Assembly (NCBI RefSeq): GCF_039542305.1
Contig: NZ_BAABHW010000001.1
Span: 248,001-312,000, forward strand
Reading direction: 5' to 3'
Length of the DNA stretch: 64,000 nucleotides
DNA from: Roseibacterium beibuensis
GTDB taxonomy: Bacteria; Pseudomonadota; Alphaproteobacteria; Rhodobacterales; Rhodobacteraceae
Numbering within the stretch: the stretch's first letter is position 1; every line of letters begins with the position of its first letter. The position numbers and the translations under genes are program-made. Shown one piece after another: positions 9,040 through 16,498 of this stretch. Under the pieces are notes generated by a model that did no database searches, was not told where the DNA came from, and was given only the letters and a program-made list of their open reading frames with translations.

Positions 9040-9864
9040 TCAGTTGGTGCAGGGCACCTGGGTGACCATGACCTCGCCGCCGCGGCGGGCGCGCACGGTG
9101 CAGATCTCGGGGGCCGCGCTGGGGGCGGCTTCGACCGCGCCGAGGAGCTGGCTGGTCGAGACTTCGACCTCCTCGCTTTCAGTCTCGTCGCCGACACCCA
9201 CCAGTGCAAGCGTCAACGAGCCCGACGCCTGAGCCTGTGTCAGGGCGGCGATATCGCCGGGATGCGCCATGACGGTAATGGTGCGGGCCACGGTCGGGTT
9301 GTTGCGATCCTCGTCTGCGATCTGGTCGATCGCGATGATCTGGACATTCGACCGGATGAGGCGCGTCAGCCGTTCGCCTTCGCGGCCATTGCCGGTCCAG
9401 TAGACATCGACACGGTCGCCGGGACGCAGGAAACCGGACACACCCGTTGTCACGTCCACGCGCAGCGCCAGCGCCCGCATGCCCTCTTCAAGGCGCGACG
9501 CGACGCCCGCATCCGCGCCCGGCGCGGTCACCTTGGTGCGCAGCAGCGGTTCGTCCGTTTCCATCAAGCGCAAAACCGTGCGCAGTTCATCTGTGTCGGG
9601 GGGGAAGATATCTTCGAGCGAGGTGAAGGCCCCGAACGGCACGTGATCGGCGGGCCAGCGCACGGCTTCCACATCGTTCGGGCGCAGACGCTCGCCGTAG
9701 CGCACCTGGCGGGTCACCACGAAAACCTGCGTGGTGGGCACGATGGCTTCGCGCTGTTCGGCCAGCGCCGTTTGGTATTGGTCGAACCGGTCCTTGGCGA
9801 CCGAGACCGCGAATGCCGCGAGGCCGACTCCGACCAGAAGGACGAGAATGAAGATCAGGCGCAT
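9040..9864 (-). CDS. cpaB: Tad pilus assembly protein CpaB/RcpC
   Basis: This 274-residue protein has a single N-terminal membrane segment (residues 2-19, RLIFILVLLVGVGLAAF) and a SAF domain at about 45-105 with the typical VRYGERLRPNDVEAVRWP stretch. A conserved RcpC region containing RPGDRVDVYW follows. CpaB proteins are periplasmic and act with the secretin, probably on its gate or on peptidoglycan. The ATG at 9864 is followed directly by the membrane anchor; 26 extra in-frame codons upstream look non-coding. A strong terminator follows the gene. Confidence 0.92.
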   Translation of the reverse strand: MRLIFILVLLVGVGLAAFAVSVAKDRFDQYQTALAEQREAIVPTTQVFVVTRQVRYGERLRPNDVEAVRWPADHVPFGAFTSLEDIFPPDTDELRTVLRLMETDEPLLRTKVTAPGADAGVASRLEEGMRALALRVDVTTGVSGFLRPGDRVDVYWTGNGREGERLTRLIRSNVQIIAIDQIADEDRNNPTVARTITVMAHPGDIAALTQAQASGSLTLALVGVGDETESEEVEVSTSQLLGAVEAAPSAAPEICTVRARRGGEVMVTQVPCTN

Positions 9865-10074
9865 CGTCGCGTTCCCCTTTGACTGCTCTCGATAATCTTG
9901 TCGTTTCTTGGTGTTGGAAGTGGGGGCAAACCGGCCACGCACTCCTTCGGTTAACGGACTGTGCCCGATGAATCGGGCGAAAAGATGGTCGCGTCTTGGA
10001 TGTCTGGTGGCGCTTCAGGGCCTGTCGGAGCCACGCTTGATATCAGAAGGCCGACGGTGGGGCCGATGGCGAGC

Positions 10075-10107
10075 AGCCCTCGCCGCAGGATATGAACGGC
10101 GAGGGCT
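10075..10107 (-). terminator. 11-bp stem hairpin between the proximal pilin gene and cpaB
   Basis: Perfect inverted repeat AGCCCTCGCCG / CGGCGAGGGCT with an 11-nt loop, about 15 bp after the pilin stop. No T-run follows, so it is more likely a partial terminator or an mRNA 3' stabiliser. It could keep pilin mRNA far more abundant than cpaB mRNA. Confidence 0.55.
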
Positions 10108-10121
10108 TCGGGCCGAATGGT

Positions 10122-10394
10122 TCAGCTGCCGTCACCGGCACCGTCACCCGCACCGGCACCCGCACCGGCGCCGTCTCCGAGGGTGGTGGTCAAAGCGCCG
10201 TTCGTGAAGCTGTCCTGGAGATCCATGTTGGTCATCCCGTCAGAGATGTTCGAGGAGAGGTCCTCGATCCCGCCCGAGACCACGGCCATGACGGCCAGGC
10301 CGAGGCCCACGATGGCGGCGGTCAGGACGACCCAGTCGACCGTGACGGCGCCGGACTCGTCGGAAAGAAAGGTTTTGAACTGCGAAAAGGCCAT
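10122..10394 (-). CDS. Flp-type pilin (copy 1, Gly/Ala/Asp-rich tail)
   Basis: This 90-residue product has a short polar leader, the sequence ESGAVTVDWVVLTAAIVGLG (residues 13-32) and a long hydrophobic helix. That is a class IVb/Flp prepilin layout with cleavage expected after Gly15. Mature positions 5 and 6 are Asp-Trp instead of the usual Glu-Tyr. The C-terminus is a low-complexity Gly-Ala-Asp tail encoded by a 6-bp-periodic repeat. AGGAG lies eight bases before the ATG at 10394; the in-frame GTG at 10403 is too close to it. It is paralogous to the next gene upstream, with near-identical leaders and helices. I infer that it is a structural pilus subunit. Confidence 0.82.
   Translation of the reverse strand: MAFSQFKTFLSDESGAVTVDWVVLTAAIVGLGLAVMAVVSGGIEDLSSNISDGMTNMDLQDSFTNGALTTTLGDGAGAGAGAGDGAGDGS
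10129..10178. repeat. 6-bp periodic CACCGG/CACCCG repeat in the pilin C-terminus
   Basis: On the plus strand the unit CACCGG, CACCGT, CACCCG recurs in register and codes on the minus strand for the Gly-Ala/Gly-Asp tail of pilin copy 1. A 6-bp unit keeps the frame, so slippage would lengthen or shorten the tail by two residues per unit. Confidence 0.7.
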
Positions 10395-10616
10395 TGTCAG
10401 CACTCCTGCTCATCAGATGTCGATGTGATTGGTGAGCGGCCCGCCGGTGCGACAGATGTCGCGATCAGGCGGCCGGGTGCTTTCTGCACCGGCGCTTTGA
10501 ACGCAGGGGCAGACTGGCCGGAAACCCGGGGCAGGAATGTGACGGACGCAGGTCGCGGATTGCGCCTTTCAATAGGCTTTGAATAAAAGGGCCTGTTTTG
10601 TCGGCTGCAAGACGAA

Positions 10617-10642
10617 AAGGGCCGCCCGGATGGGCGGCCCTT
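10617..10642 (-). terminator. Terminator after pilin copy 2
   Basis: Perfect 11-bp stem AAGGGCCGCCC / GGGCGGCCCTT with a 4-nt loop, 25 bp after the stop of the distal pilin gene. On the minus strand it ends CCCTTTTCG. It separates the two pilin genes into different transcripts or attenuates between them. The rest of the gap up to pilin copy 1 shows no gene. Confidence 0.75.
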
Positions 10643-10666
10643 GACTGCGAATGAGCAGACGGCTCA

Positions 10667-10909
10667 TTAGCCGTCGTTGCCAGCAGCAGGTGCCGAGAAA
10701 TCAAGCCCCGAGCCATCGCCCGAGAATGTCTGATCGATCACCTGGCCGGTCAGCTGGCCGTCAATGTCGTTGGCGAGGTCTTCGACGCCGCCCGAGACGA
10801 CGGCCATGACGGCGAGGCCGAGGCCCACGATGGCAGCGGTCAGCACGACCCAGTCAACGGTCACGGCGCCGGATTCGGATTTTGCGAAGTTCTTGATCAG
10901 TGCGGTCAT
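10667..10909 (-). CDS. Flp-type pilin (copy 2)
   Basis: The 80-residue product has a basic leader, then ESGAVTVDWVVLTAAIVGLG (12-31) and a hydrophobic helix; cleavage is expected after Gly14. As in copy 1, mature positions 5-6 are Asp-Trp. The C-terminus is short and polar and lacks the Gly-Ala tail. AGGAG is eight bases before the ATG. It is the first gene of the tad locus and is followed by its own terminator, as expected for an abundant major subunit. The divergent 274-bp gap to the transglycosylase must carry its promoter; an AT-rich patch near 11040-11060 is the best candidate area. Confidence 0.84.
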   Translation of the reverse strand: MTALIKNFAKSESGAVTVDWVVLTAAIVGLGLAVMAVVSGGVEDLANDIDGQLTGQVIDQTFSGDGSGLDFSAPAAGNDG

Positions 10910-11183
10910 TGGTCTTGCTCCTGTATGTCGTAGCGCGAGGCTCTTGCTTTGGTGTGGATCGGGACGAGTTCTCGGTGCCCTCACCGTTTCGATGGGGTGA
11001 ATGTCGTCTCGGATCGCGGCGGGAATTGGGCGTTCATGAGATTTTAATTCGAATTCTCCGGGGTTGTTTTGCGGCCCTGCGACCGGCATGATTCCTCGAA
11101 AAGCAGGCGGGGTGCCGCGCCAAGGGGGCGGATTGCCCGGAAAACAAGGGCGTTCGGCCCGTCAGGCATAAGAGAGCAGTCTC

Positions 11184-12038
11184 ATGGGGTATCTCGTTTC
11201 GCGGATCGGCAGGGCCGTTCTGGTGCACATCGTGGTGGCATCGGTCGCTTTGCCCGTTGCGGCACAGGAGGGCGCGGGCGGCGGGATACGTTTGATTTCG
11301 CCCCCCGGCCCTGGCCACACGGGGCCGCGCATCACGGTGCAAATCAGACCCGGCGACAATTTCACGACTCCGGCACCGGGGGCGGCGGTGGAGCCGACAG
11401 CGGCCGCAGCCCCGTCCGCACCGCGCGCAGAGGCGCCCGGGGAAGCGTCCGCGGACTGGTTCTGGTCGGCGATCAGTCCCAGCCTGCCCGCCGATCCGGG
11501 GCGGTTCTGGGCGGCCCGGGACCATCTGGCGCAAGCTGGCGAAGCGGCCGATCTGGGCGCGCCACGGCTGGACGATATGCTTCGATTGGCCGAGGCGCAT
11601 GGGCGCGACTTGCTGATGGCGTCCATCGGGACCGAGATCTCACCGGCCCTTGCGCTGGCCGTGATCGCGGTCGAAAGCGCGGGGCGCGCCGAGGTGACAA
11701 GCCACGCGGGCGCTCAAGGCCTGATGCAATTGATGCCGGACACGGCGGCGCGCTTCGGGGTGGAGGATGCGTTCGACCCGCTTCAGAACATCACCGGGGG
11801 AATCGCCTATCTCGATTGGCTGATGGGGGAGTTCGACCGCGACCCGCTGCTGGTGCTGGCGGCCTATAATGCAGGCGAGGGCGCGGTACGGCGCGCAGGC
11901 GGCGTGCCCGACTACCCCGAGACGCGCAGTTACGTGCCGCGCGTTCTGGCCGCGTGGGACCTCGCGCGCAACCTGTGCCGGACGCCACCACTTCTGGTGT
12001 CGGATGGGTGTGTCTTCCAGCCGATGGCGGTTCAATAA
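11184..12038 (+). CDS. Lytic transglycosylase with SLT domain
   Basis: This 284-residue secreted enzyme has a signal peptide ending around VAAQ (residue 28), a Pro/Ala-rich linker to about 90 and a C-terminal SLT domain. The domain contains AVIAVESAG with catalytic Glu164, then GLMQLMPDTAARFG and AAYNAGEGAV, the three hallmark motifs. It cleaves peptidoglycan glycan strands to form 1,6-anhydromuramyl ends. It diverges from the pilin operon, and such enzymes often open the wall for envelope machines. I infer, but cannot show, a role in pilus insertion. It could equally be a housekeeping enzyme. Confidence 0.92.
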   Translation: MGYLVSRIGRAVLVHIVVASVALPVAAQEGAGGGIRLISPPGPGHTGPRITVQIRPGDNFTTPAPGAAVEPTAAAAPSAPRAEAPGEASADWFWSAISPSLPADPGRFWAARDHLAQAGEAADLGAPRLDDMLRLAEAHGRDLLMASIGTEISPALALAVIAVESAGRAEVTSHAGAQGLMQLMPDTAARFGVEDAFDPLQNITGGIAYLDWLMGEFDRDPLLVLAAYNAGEGAVRRAGGVPDYPETRSYVPRVLAAWDLARNLCRTPPLLVSDGCVFQPMAVQ

Positions 12039-12045
12039 GGCCGGA

Positions 12046-12456
12046 TCAGGCGTCGGGGTCTGGCGGCAGTGAGCGCGTGACGCCCGATTCCGAGATCGCC
12101 ACGAAGGTGAAATCGCCCTCGGTGACCATCAGATGCTCGCCCGTGCGCTGACGGCGGACCCACGCCTCGATGTGCATGGTGATCGAGGTGCGCCCGGTTC
12201 TCACGATGCTGCTGTAGACCGAGAAGAGATCACCCACGAGGACGGGCGCGTGAAAGCGCAATGCCTCGATCGCAACGGTGGCGCAGCGGCCCTGGGCCCG
12301 CTGCGCAGCCGTGGTTCCGGCGGCGATGTCCATCTGGCTGACGACCCAGCCCCCGAACACATCGCCGCCCGAGTTGGTGTCGGCGGGCATCGGCACGGTC
12401 TGAAGCGTCAGCGTGCCCGATGGCCCCGCCGGGGCGCTCGGGGCGACCTCAGACAA
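12046..12456 (-). CDS. Acyl-CoA thioesterase, YciA-type hotdog
   Basis: This is a 136-residue single hotdog-fold protein. PMPADTNSGGDVFGGWVVSQMD carries the YciA-family acidic/Asn catalytic region, and the central helix is followed by VGDLFSVYSSI and TSITMHIEAWVRR. It hydrolyses acyl-CoAs. No in-frame ATG exists before the conserved part. I chose the TTG at 12456, which has GAGG six bases ahead and overlaps the stop of scoB; a TTG at 12477 is also possible. The overlap implies translational coupling to the CoA-transferase operon, so its substrate may be an acyl-CoA from that pathway. Confidence 0.82.
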   Translation of the reverse strand: MSEVAPSAPAGPSGTLTLQTVPMPADTNSGGDVFGGWVVSQMDIAAGTTAAQRAQGRCATVAIEALRFHAPVLVGDLFSVYSSIVRTGRTSITMHIEAWVRRQRTGEHLMVTEGDFTFVAISESGVTRSLPPDPDA

Positions 12457-13087
12457 TCGTCGCCTCGGTCGCGGCAATCATCTCGTCACGGGTGACGCCG
12501 GGGGCCAGTTCGACGATCTGCAATCCCTTGTGGGCCACGTCCAGCACACCGAGATTGGTGATGATGCGGTCCACCACGCCCTTGCCCGTCAGCGGCAAGG
12601 TGCAGTCCTTGAGGACCTTGGACTCGCCGTGCTTGTTCTGGTGGTCCATCACGACGATCACGCGGCCGACACCTGCCACGAGGTCCATCGCGCCGCCCAT
12701 ACCCTTCACCAGCTTTCCGGGGATCATCCAGTTGGCGAGGTCGCCCTTCTCGGACACTTCCATCGCGCCGAGGATCGCGGCGGCGATCTTGCCACCGCGG
12801 ATCATGCCAAAGGATGTGGCGCTGTCGAAATAGGCGGTGCGCGGCAGTTCGGTGATCGTCTGCTTGCCGGCATTGATCAGGTCGGGGTCTTCCTCGCCCT
12901 CGAAGGGGAAGGGGCCCATGCCCAGCATGCCGTTCTCGGATTGCAGCGTGATGTCCTTGTCGCCGACATAGTTGGCCACCAGCGTCGGGATGCCGATCCC
13001 GAGGTTCACGTACATGCCGTCTTCGAGTTCCTGGGCCGCGCGGGCGGCCATCTGGTTCCGGTCCCAGCCTTTTGTTTCAGCAGACAT
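12449..13087 (-). CDS. scoB: 3-oxoacid CoA-transferase subunit B
   Basis: This 212-residue beta subunit of the SCOT/AtoDA family carries the family opening NLGIGIPTLVANY (about 28-40) and the active-site stretch SENGMLGMGP with catalytic Glu51, which forms the glutamyl-CoA intermediate. The heterodimer moves CoA from succinyl-CoA to a 3-oxo acid such as acetoacetate. Its ATG overlaps the scoA stop by one base (TGATG), typical for these paired subunits. It also overlaps the downstream thioesterase start. Confidence 0.93.
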   Translation of the reverse strand: MSAETKGWDRNQMAARAAQELEDGMYVNLGIGIPTLVANYVGDKDITLQSENGMLGMGPFPFEGEEDPDLINAGKQTITELPRTAYFDSATSFGMIRGGKIAAAILGAMEVSEKGDLANWMIPGKLVKGMGGAMDLVAGVGRVIVVMDHQNKHGESKVLKDCTLPLTGKGVVDRIITNLGVLDVAHKGLQIVELAPGVTRDEMIAATEATIV

Positions 13088-13791
13088 CAGGCTTCCTCCC
13101 GCTTGCGCGTCGTGCGCTGTTCGATCCGTTTCTCGTGCTCGCCCTGCACCAGGCGGTGCACGTAGATGCCCGGCAGATGGATGTGGTCGGGGTCGAGGCT
13201 GCCCACCGGCACGATTTCCTCGACTTCCATGACGCAGACCTTGCCGCACATGGCGGCCGGCGGATTGAAGTTGCGGGCGGTCTTGCGGAAGATGCAGTTG
13301 CCGGTCTCGTCGGCCTTCCACGCCTTCACGATGGAGAGGTCGGCGAAGATGCCTTTCTCCATGATGTAGGTTTCGCCGTCGAACTCCTTGTGTTCCTTGC
13401 CCTCGGCGATGACGGTGCCCACGCCGGTCTTGGTGTAGAAACCGGGGATGCCGCAGCCGCCGGCGCGCATGCGTTCGGCCAGCGTGCCCTGCGGGTTGAA
13501 TTCCAGCTCCAGCTCGCCCGAGAGGTACTGGCGCATGAACTCGGCGTTCTCACCCACGTAGGACGACATCATCTTCTTGACCTGCTTGGTCGTCAGGAGC
13601 TTGCCGAGGCCGAAATCATCGACGCCCGCATTATTGGACGCCACGGTCAGATCCTTGACGCCGGATTTGACCAGAGCGTCGATCAGAAGCTCGGGAATGC
13701 CGCAGAGGCCAAAGCCCCCCGACGCGATCAGCATGCCGTCGTGCAGAAGCCCGTCCAGGGCCTCTTCGGCGGAGCCGTAAACCTTCTTCAT
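13087..13791 (-). CDS. scoA: 3-oxoacid CoA-transferase subunit A
   Basis: This 234-residue alpha subunit begins with the typical KKVYGSAEEALDGL. The glycine-rich CoA-binding segment SGGFGLCGIPELL is at about 23-35, and SNNAGVDDFGLGKLL follows, all standard for SCOT alpha chains. It pairs with ScoB, whose gene starts within its stop codon. The operon supports ketone-body or butyrate/3-hydroxybutyrate use, and links to polyhydroxybutyrate turnover are plausible in this bacterial group. Nothing is unusual in length or motif. Confidence 0.93.
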   Translation of the reverse strand: MKKVYGSAEEALDGLLHDGMLIASGGFGLCGIPELLIDALVKSGVKDLTVASNNAGVDDFGLGKLLTTKQVKKMMSSYVGENAEFMRQYLSGELELEFNPQGTLAERMRAGGCGIPGFYTKTGVGTVIAEGKEHKEFDGETYIMEKGIFADLSIVKAWKADETGNCIFRKTARNFNPPAAMCGKVCVMEVEEIVPVGSLDPDHIHLPGIYVHRLVQGEHEKRIEQRTTRKREEA

Positions 13792-13879
13792 GGGTGTCTT
13801 TCCCCCTCTCGAAAACCGCGCGCAACGTGGCGCGGGTCGGCGGTGAAGTCAACGCGCGATGCCGCGTTGCGGCGCAGGT

Positions 13880-14983
13880 TCAGCCGAGGGCATCCTCCAT
13901 CTCGGCGATGATCTGGGAACAATAGGCATCGAACCGCGGTCCCGGCTGCTGAAAGCCGATGCGGTGGGCCAGCGGGTCCTCGGCGGTGATGGCGCTGCCC
14001 GACAGCGCCTCGATCACGGCATGTCCGCAGAAAGGAACATGCGCCTCGGAATAGCCGCCCTCGTGGACAAGGACGAGACGCCCGTCACAGAGGTCGCTGG
14101 CCGCCGCCATGACCATCTCGGTCATCTCGCGGAAGGTGTTGGACCCGGCCAGCATGCGGGAAAGCGGGTCGACGCCCGAGGCGTCGAAGCCGCAGGCGAC
14201 GATGATCGCGTCGGGTTGAAAGGCCTGTAGCTGCGGGATGACCAGCCGTTCCATCGCTTCGATGTAACACCTGTGGCCGCCGCCCGGCGGGAGCGGGATG
14301 TTGAGGTTGTAGCCCTCGCCCGCCCCCGTGCCGCGATCCTCGAAAGCGCCGCTGTCGGCGGGGTAATTGCGTTCCTGGTGGAGCGAAATGGTCAGCACGT
14401 CGTCGCGGTCGTAAAAGATCGCCTCGGTGCCGTTGCCATGGTGCACGTCCCAGTCGATGACCGCGACGCGGTCAACCATGCGCGCATCGAAAGCCGCTTC
14501 GACCGCGATGGCGATATTGGCGAGCAGGCAGAAGCCGTTCGGGAAATCAGGCAGGCAGTGGTGCCCGGGCGGCCGCGACAGGGCATAGGCATTGTCCAGA
14601 TCGCCCTGAAGCACCGCGAAGAGGGCGGATTTGGCAAGGCCCGCCGAGAGCGACGCGGTATCGAACCCGTCGGGGCCGAACGGGGTGCGCAAGCCCAACT
14701 CGCCACCGCCCGATGCCGCCGCCTCGCGGAAGGCGTCCACATATTCGGGCGGATGCACGCGGAGCAGGTCAGCCTCCGTCACCGGATCGGCCGAGCGGGC
14801 ATCCAGCTCTGCCAGCAGGCCGGTCACGTCGAGCAGGTTCTTCAAGCGCCGCTTGGTCTCGGGGTTCTCGGGCAGGCCCCCGGCCGCGGCGGGCTGGACC
14901 AGGCCGCCGACCGGAAGCAGGAAGGCGTAGTTGCCGCCCGAGTGCCAGAAACAGCGTTCGTCCCAGAAAAATCCCGTGCGCAT
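13880..14983 (-). CDS. Histone-deacetylase-family amidohydrolase
   Basis: This 367-residue protein is of the arginase/deacetylase fold, class II HDAC-like. Catalytic and zinc motifs are intact: RPPGHHC (the His pair), DWDVHHGNG (Asp and His ligands), SGAFEDRGTG and CGFDASGVDPL. Bacterial members remove acetyl groups from polyamines, acetoin-related compounds or lysines; the substrate here is unknown. AGGAGG sits five bases ahead of the ATG at 14983, fixing the start. It is transcribed away from the DUF167 gene and sits next to, but 88 bp from, the CoA-transferase operon. Confidence 0.9.
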   Translation of the reverse strand: MRTGFFWDERCFWHSGGNYAFLLPVGGLVQPAAAGGLPENPETKRRLKNLLDVTGLLAELDARSADPVTEADLLRVHPPEYVDAFREAAASGGGELGLRTPFGPDGFDTASLSAGLAKSALFAVLQGDLDNAYALSRPPGHHCLPDFPNGFCLLANIAIAVEAAFDARMVDRVAVIDWDVHHGNGTEAIFYDRDDVLTISLHQERNYPADSGAFEDRGTGAGEGYNLNIPLPPGGGHRCYIEAMERLVIPQLQAFQPDAIIVACGFDASGVDPLSRMLAGSNTFREMTEMVMAAASDLCDGRLVLVHEGGYSEAHVPFCGHAVIEALSGSAITAEDPLAHRIGFQQPGPRFDAYCSQIIAEMEDALG

Positions 14984-15081
14984 ATGGCCCTCCTGCGGTG
15001 TTTCGCGGACTATGCCGCCGGGTCGGGGGCGCTGCAATGGGCGATCCGGGCCTGTGGATGGATCGGGAGAAACCGCAGGAT

Positions 15082-15345
15082 ATGGCAAGAGATCTGCCGG
15101 ATTTGAGCCATCTGGTGGTGGAGGGGCGCGAGATTTCGCTGCGCGTCACGCCCAAGGCGGCGCGCGACCGGATCGAGATGGGCGAGGGCGGCACGGTCCG
15201 CGTTCATGTCACGGCGATTCCCGACAAGGGCGCGGCGAACGCCGCCGTCCTGAAGCTGCTGGCCAAGGCCATGGGCGTGCCCAAGTCGCGGCTGGAGATC
15301 GTGCGCGGCGCGACATCGCGCGACAAGGTGGTGCGGGTCGGGTGA
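15082..15345 (+). CDS. DUF167 (YggU) family protein
   Basis: This 87-residue protein contains the DUF167 core: SLRVTPKAARDRI, TAIPDKGAANAAVLKLLAKAMG and LEIVRGATSRDKVVRV. The family is small, widespread and without an established biochemical role. The start is uncertain. The ATG at 15082 has AGGA too close to serve as a ribosome site; in-frame ATGs at 15057 and 15036 would add 8 or 15 residues. It diverges from the deacetylase gene. Confidence 0.82.
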   Translation: MARDLPDLSHLVVEGREISLRVTPKAARDRIEMGEGGTVRVHVTAIPDKGAANAAVLKLLAKAMGVPKSRLEIVRGATSRDKVVRVG

Positions 15346-15384
15346 CGGGTTGCGGGACGGTGCGAAAGCTGCTGCTCTGCCACG

Positions 15385-15732
15385 ATGAGTGATCCGACAG
15401 ACCAAGACCTCGCCGCGCGCTACCGACCACGTCTGGAAGCGGAAAGGGCGACCCTGCTGGCCTCGTCCGACGAAACGCGCGACGCCCGAAAACCTGTGGA
15501 ACTGGATCAGCAATCCGTTGGGCGGCTCAGCCGGATGGACGCGTTGCAAGGGCAGGCCATGGCCAAGGGGCTGGAAGCGCGCCGCGCCGGTCGCCTTCGC
15601 GCCATCGACGCGGCGCTGGGGCGGATCGATGAGGGCGAGTTTGGCTGGTGCGAGGATTGCGGCGAGTTCATCGGCACGCGGCGACTGGATGTCGATCCTT
15701 GCGTGACGCGCTGCGTGTCCTGCGCCTCATGA
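15385..15732 (+). CDS. DksA/TraR-type zinc-finger protein
   Basis: This 115-residue protein has a charged N-terminal helical region and a C-terminal DksA/TraR C4 zinc finger, CEDC at about 90-93 and CVTRCVSC at about 106-113. The linker between holds GEFIGTRRLDVDP, the family signature. DksA-type proteins enter the RNA polymerase secondary channel and modulate transcription, often with ppGpp. This one is shorter than true DksA (about 150 residues) and lacks an obvious DxxDxA coiled-coil tip, so it is better called a DksA-like family member. It starts 39 bp after the DUF167 gene. Confidence 0.88.
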   Translation: MSDPTDQDLAARYRPRLEAERATLLASSDETRDARKPVELDQQSVGRLSRMDALQGQAMAKGLEARRAGRLRAIDAALGRIDEGEFGWCEDCGEFIGTRRLDVDPCVTRCVSCAS

Positions 15733-15736
15733 GCGG

Positions 15737-15979
15737 TCACTCGTCGCTTTCCATCCTTAACCGGTAGACGCCCTCGGGCAGGTCGAGCGCCGCGGCCAGT
15801 TCCTGCAATTGCGCCATGGAAAACGTGACCTTCTGCACCCGGTCGGTCCGCGGGTCGAGTTGTTCGACCGTCACGCATTCCTCGAAGGCGGTGATGGTGA
15901 CGTCCTCTTGCAAAGGCGTTTCGCCTTCATCGACGAGGGTGACGACCGTGGCGTCGAAATCGTGCTCGATGGTGAACAT
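15737..15979 (-). CDS. Conserved small acidic protein, function unknown
   Basis: This 80-residue, soluble, acidic protein has alternating hydrophobic strands (MFTIEHDFDATVVTLVD and DVTITAFEECVTVEQL) and a C-terminal helix-strand unit. There is no signal peptide or membrane segment. I do not recognise a named domain. It converges on the DksA-like gene (4 bp apart) and precedes the DUF393 gene in the opposite orientation of reading, with that gene's stop 9 bp beyond its start. Codon use resembles its neighbours, so it looks real. Confidence 0.7.
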   Translation of the reverse strand: MFTIEHDFDATVVTLVDEGETPLQEDVTITAFEECVTVEQLDPRTDRVQKVTFSMAQLQELAAALDLPEGVYRLRMESDE

Positions 15980-15988
15980 GGGGCCAGC

Positions 15989-16375
15989 CTAGGGGCGGGC
16001 GCGGCGTTCGTCCAGCGCCTCGCGGCGGAGATGACGCCGGTAGAGCCAGGGCGCCGCGATCCGGTTATAGGCCAGCTCGGCCAAAGGCCGGATCACGGGA
16101 AGGTTCACCGCGCGGGCCATCCAGCCCATGCCGGGAAGGGTGCCCCAGATCCGGGCGAAGGCCGGAACGCCCGAGATGATGCGCCCGTCGGGCAGGCGGG
16201 CATGCACGCGGCGCTTGGCCTGGTCCGGGGTCAGGTGCCATGCGGCAAGGTCGGTCTGGTTCAGGTCGTCGAACACCAAGGGGGCCTGCGCGGCTTCGGC
16301 CTTGGCGCGGTAAAGCGCGATCTCGGCGCGGCAGATCGGGCAGCGATCATTGTAGAGAATGCGAACCGGTTCCAT
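15989..16375 (-). CDS. DUF393 (DCC family) thiol-disulfide-like protein
   Basis: This 128-residue protein opens with ILYNDRCPICRAEI (about residues 5-18), the DCC-family motif with a CxxC pair in a thioredoxin-like setting. It continues with SGVPAFARIW and a basic C-terminus. The family is predicted to be thiol-disulfide oxidoreductases, but function is not well established. The ATG at 16375 begins the motif-bearing domain at once; the long upstream extension in frame is a shadow of the M48 gene. Confidence 0.86.
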   Translation of the reverse strand: MEPVRILYNDRCPICRAEIALYRAKAEAAQAPLVFDDLNQTDLAAWHLTPDQAKRRVHARLPDGRIISGVPAFARIWGTLPGMGWMARAVNLPVIRPLAELAYNRIAAPWLYRRHLRREALDERRARP

Positions 16376-16498
16376 GCCATGCGAGGTAGGTGATCGTTCG
16401 TGTTTGGACAGGTCCGGCTGACCACAAGCGCGTGAGCACGCTGGACGGCGTGGTGTCGTCGCCCAATCTTGTCGCCCATGACGACGGGACTTCGAGCC

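Noticed and set aside
11090..11130. Sigma54 promoter for the pilin operon (TTGGCGCGGCACC)
   Set aside because: The -24 half looks fair, but no TTGC-type -12 box lies at the needed spacing.
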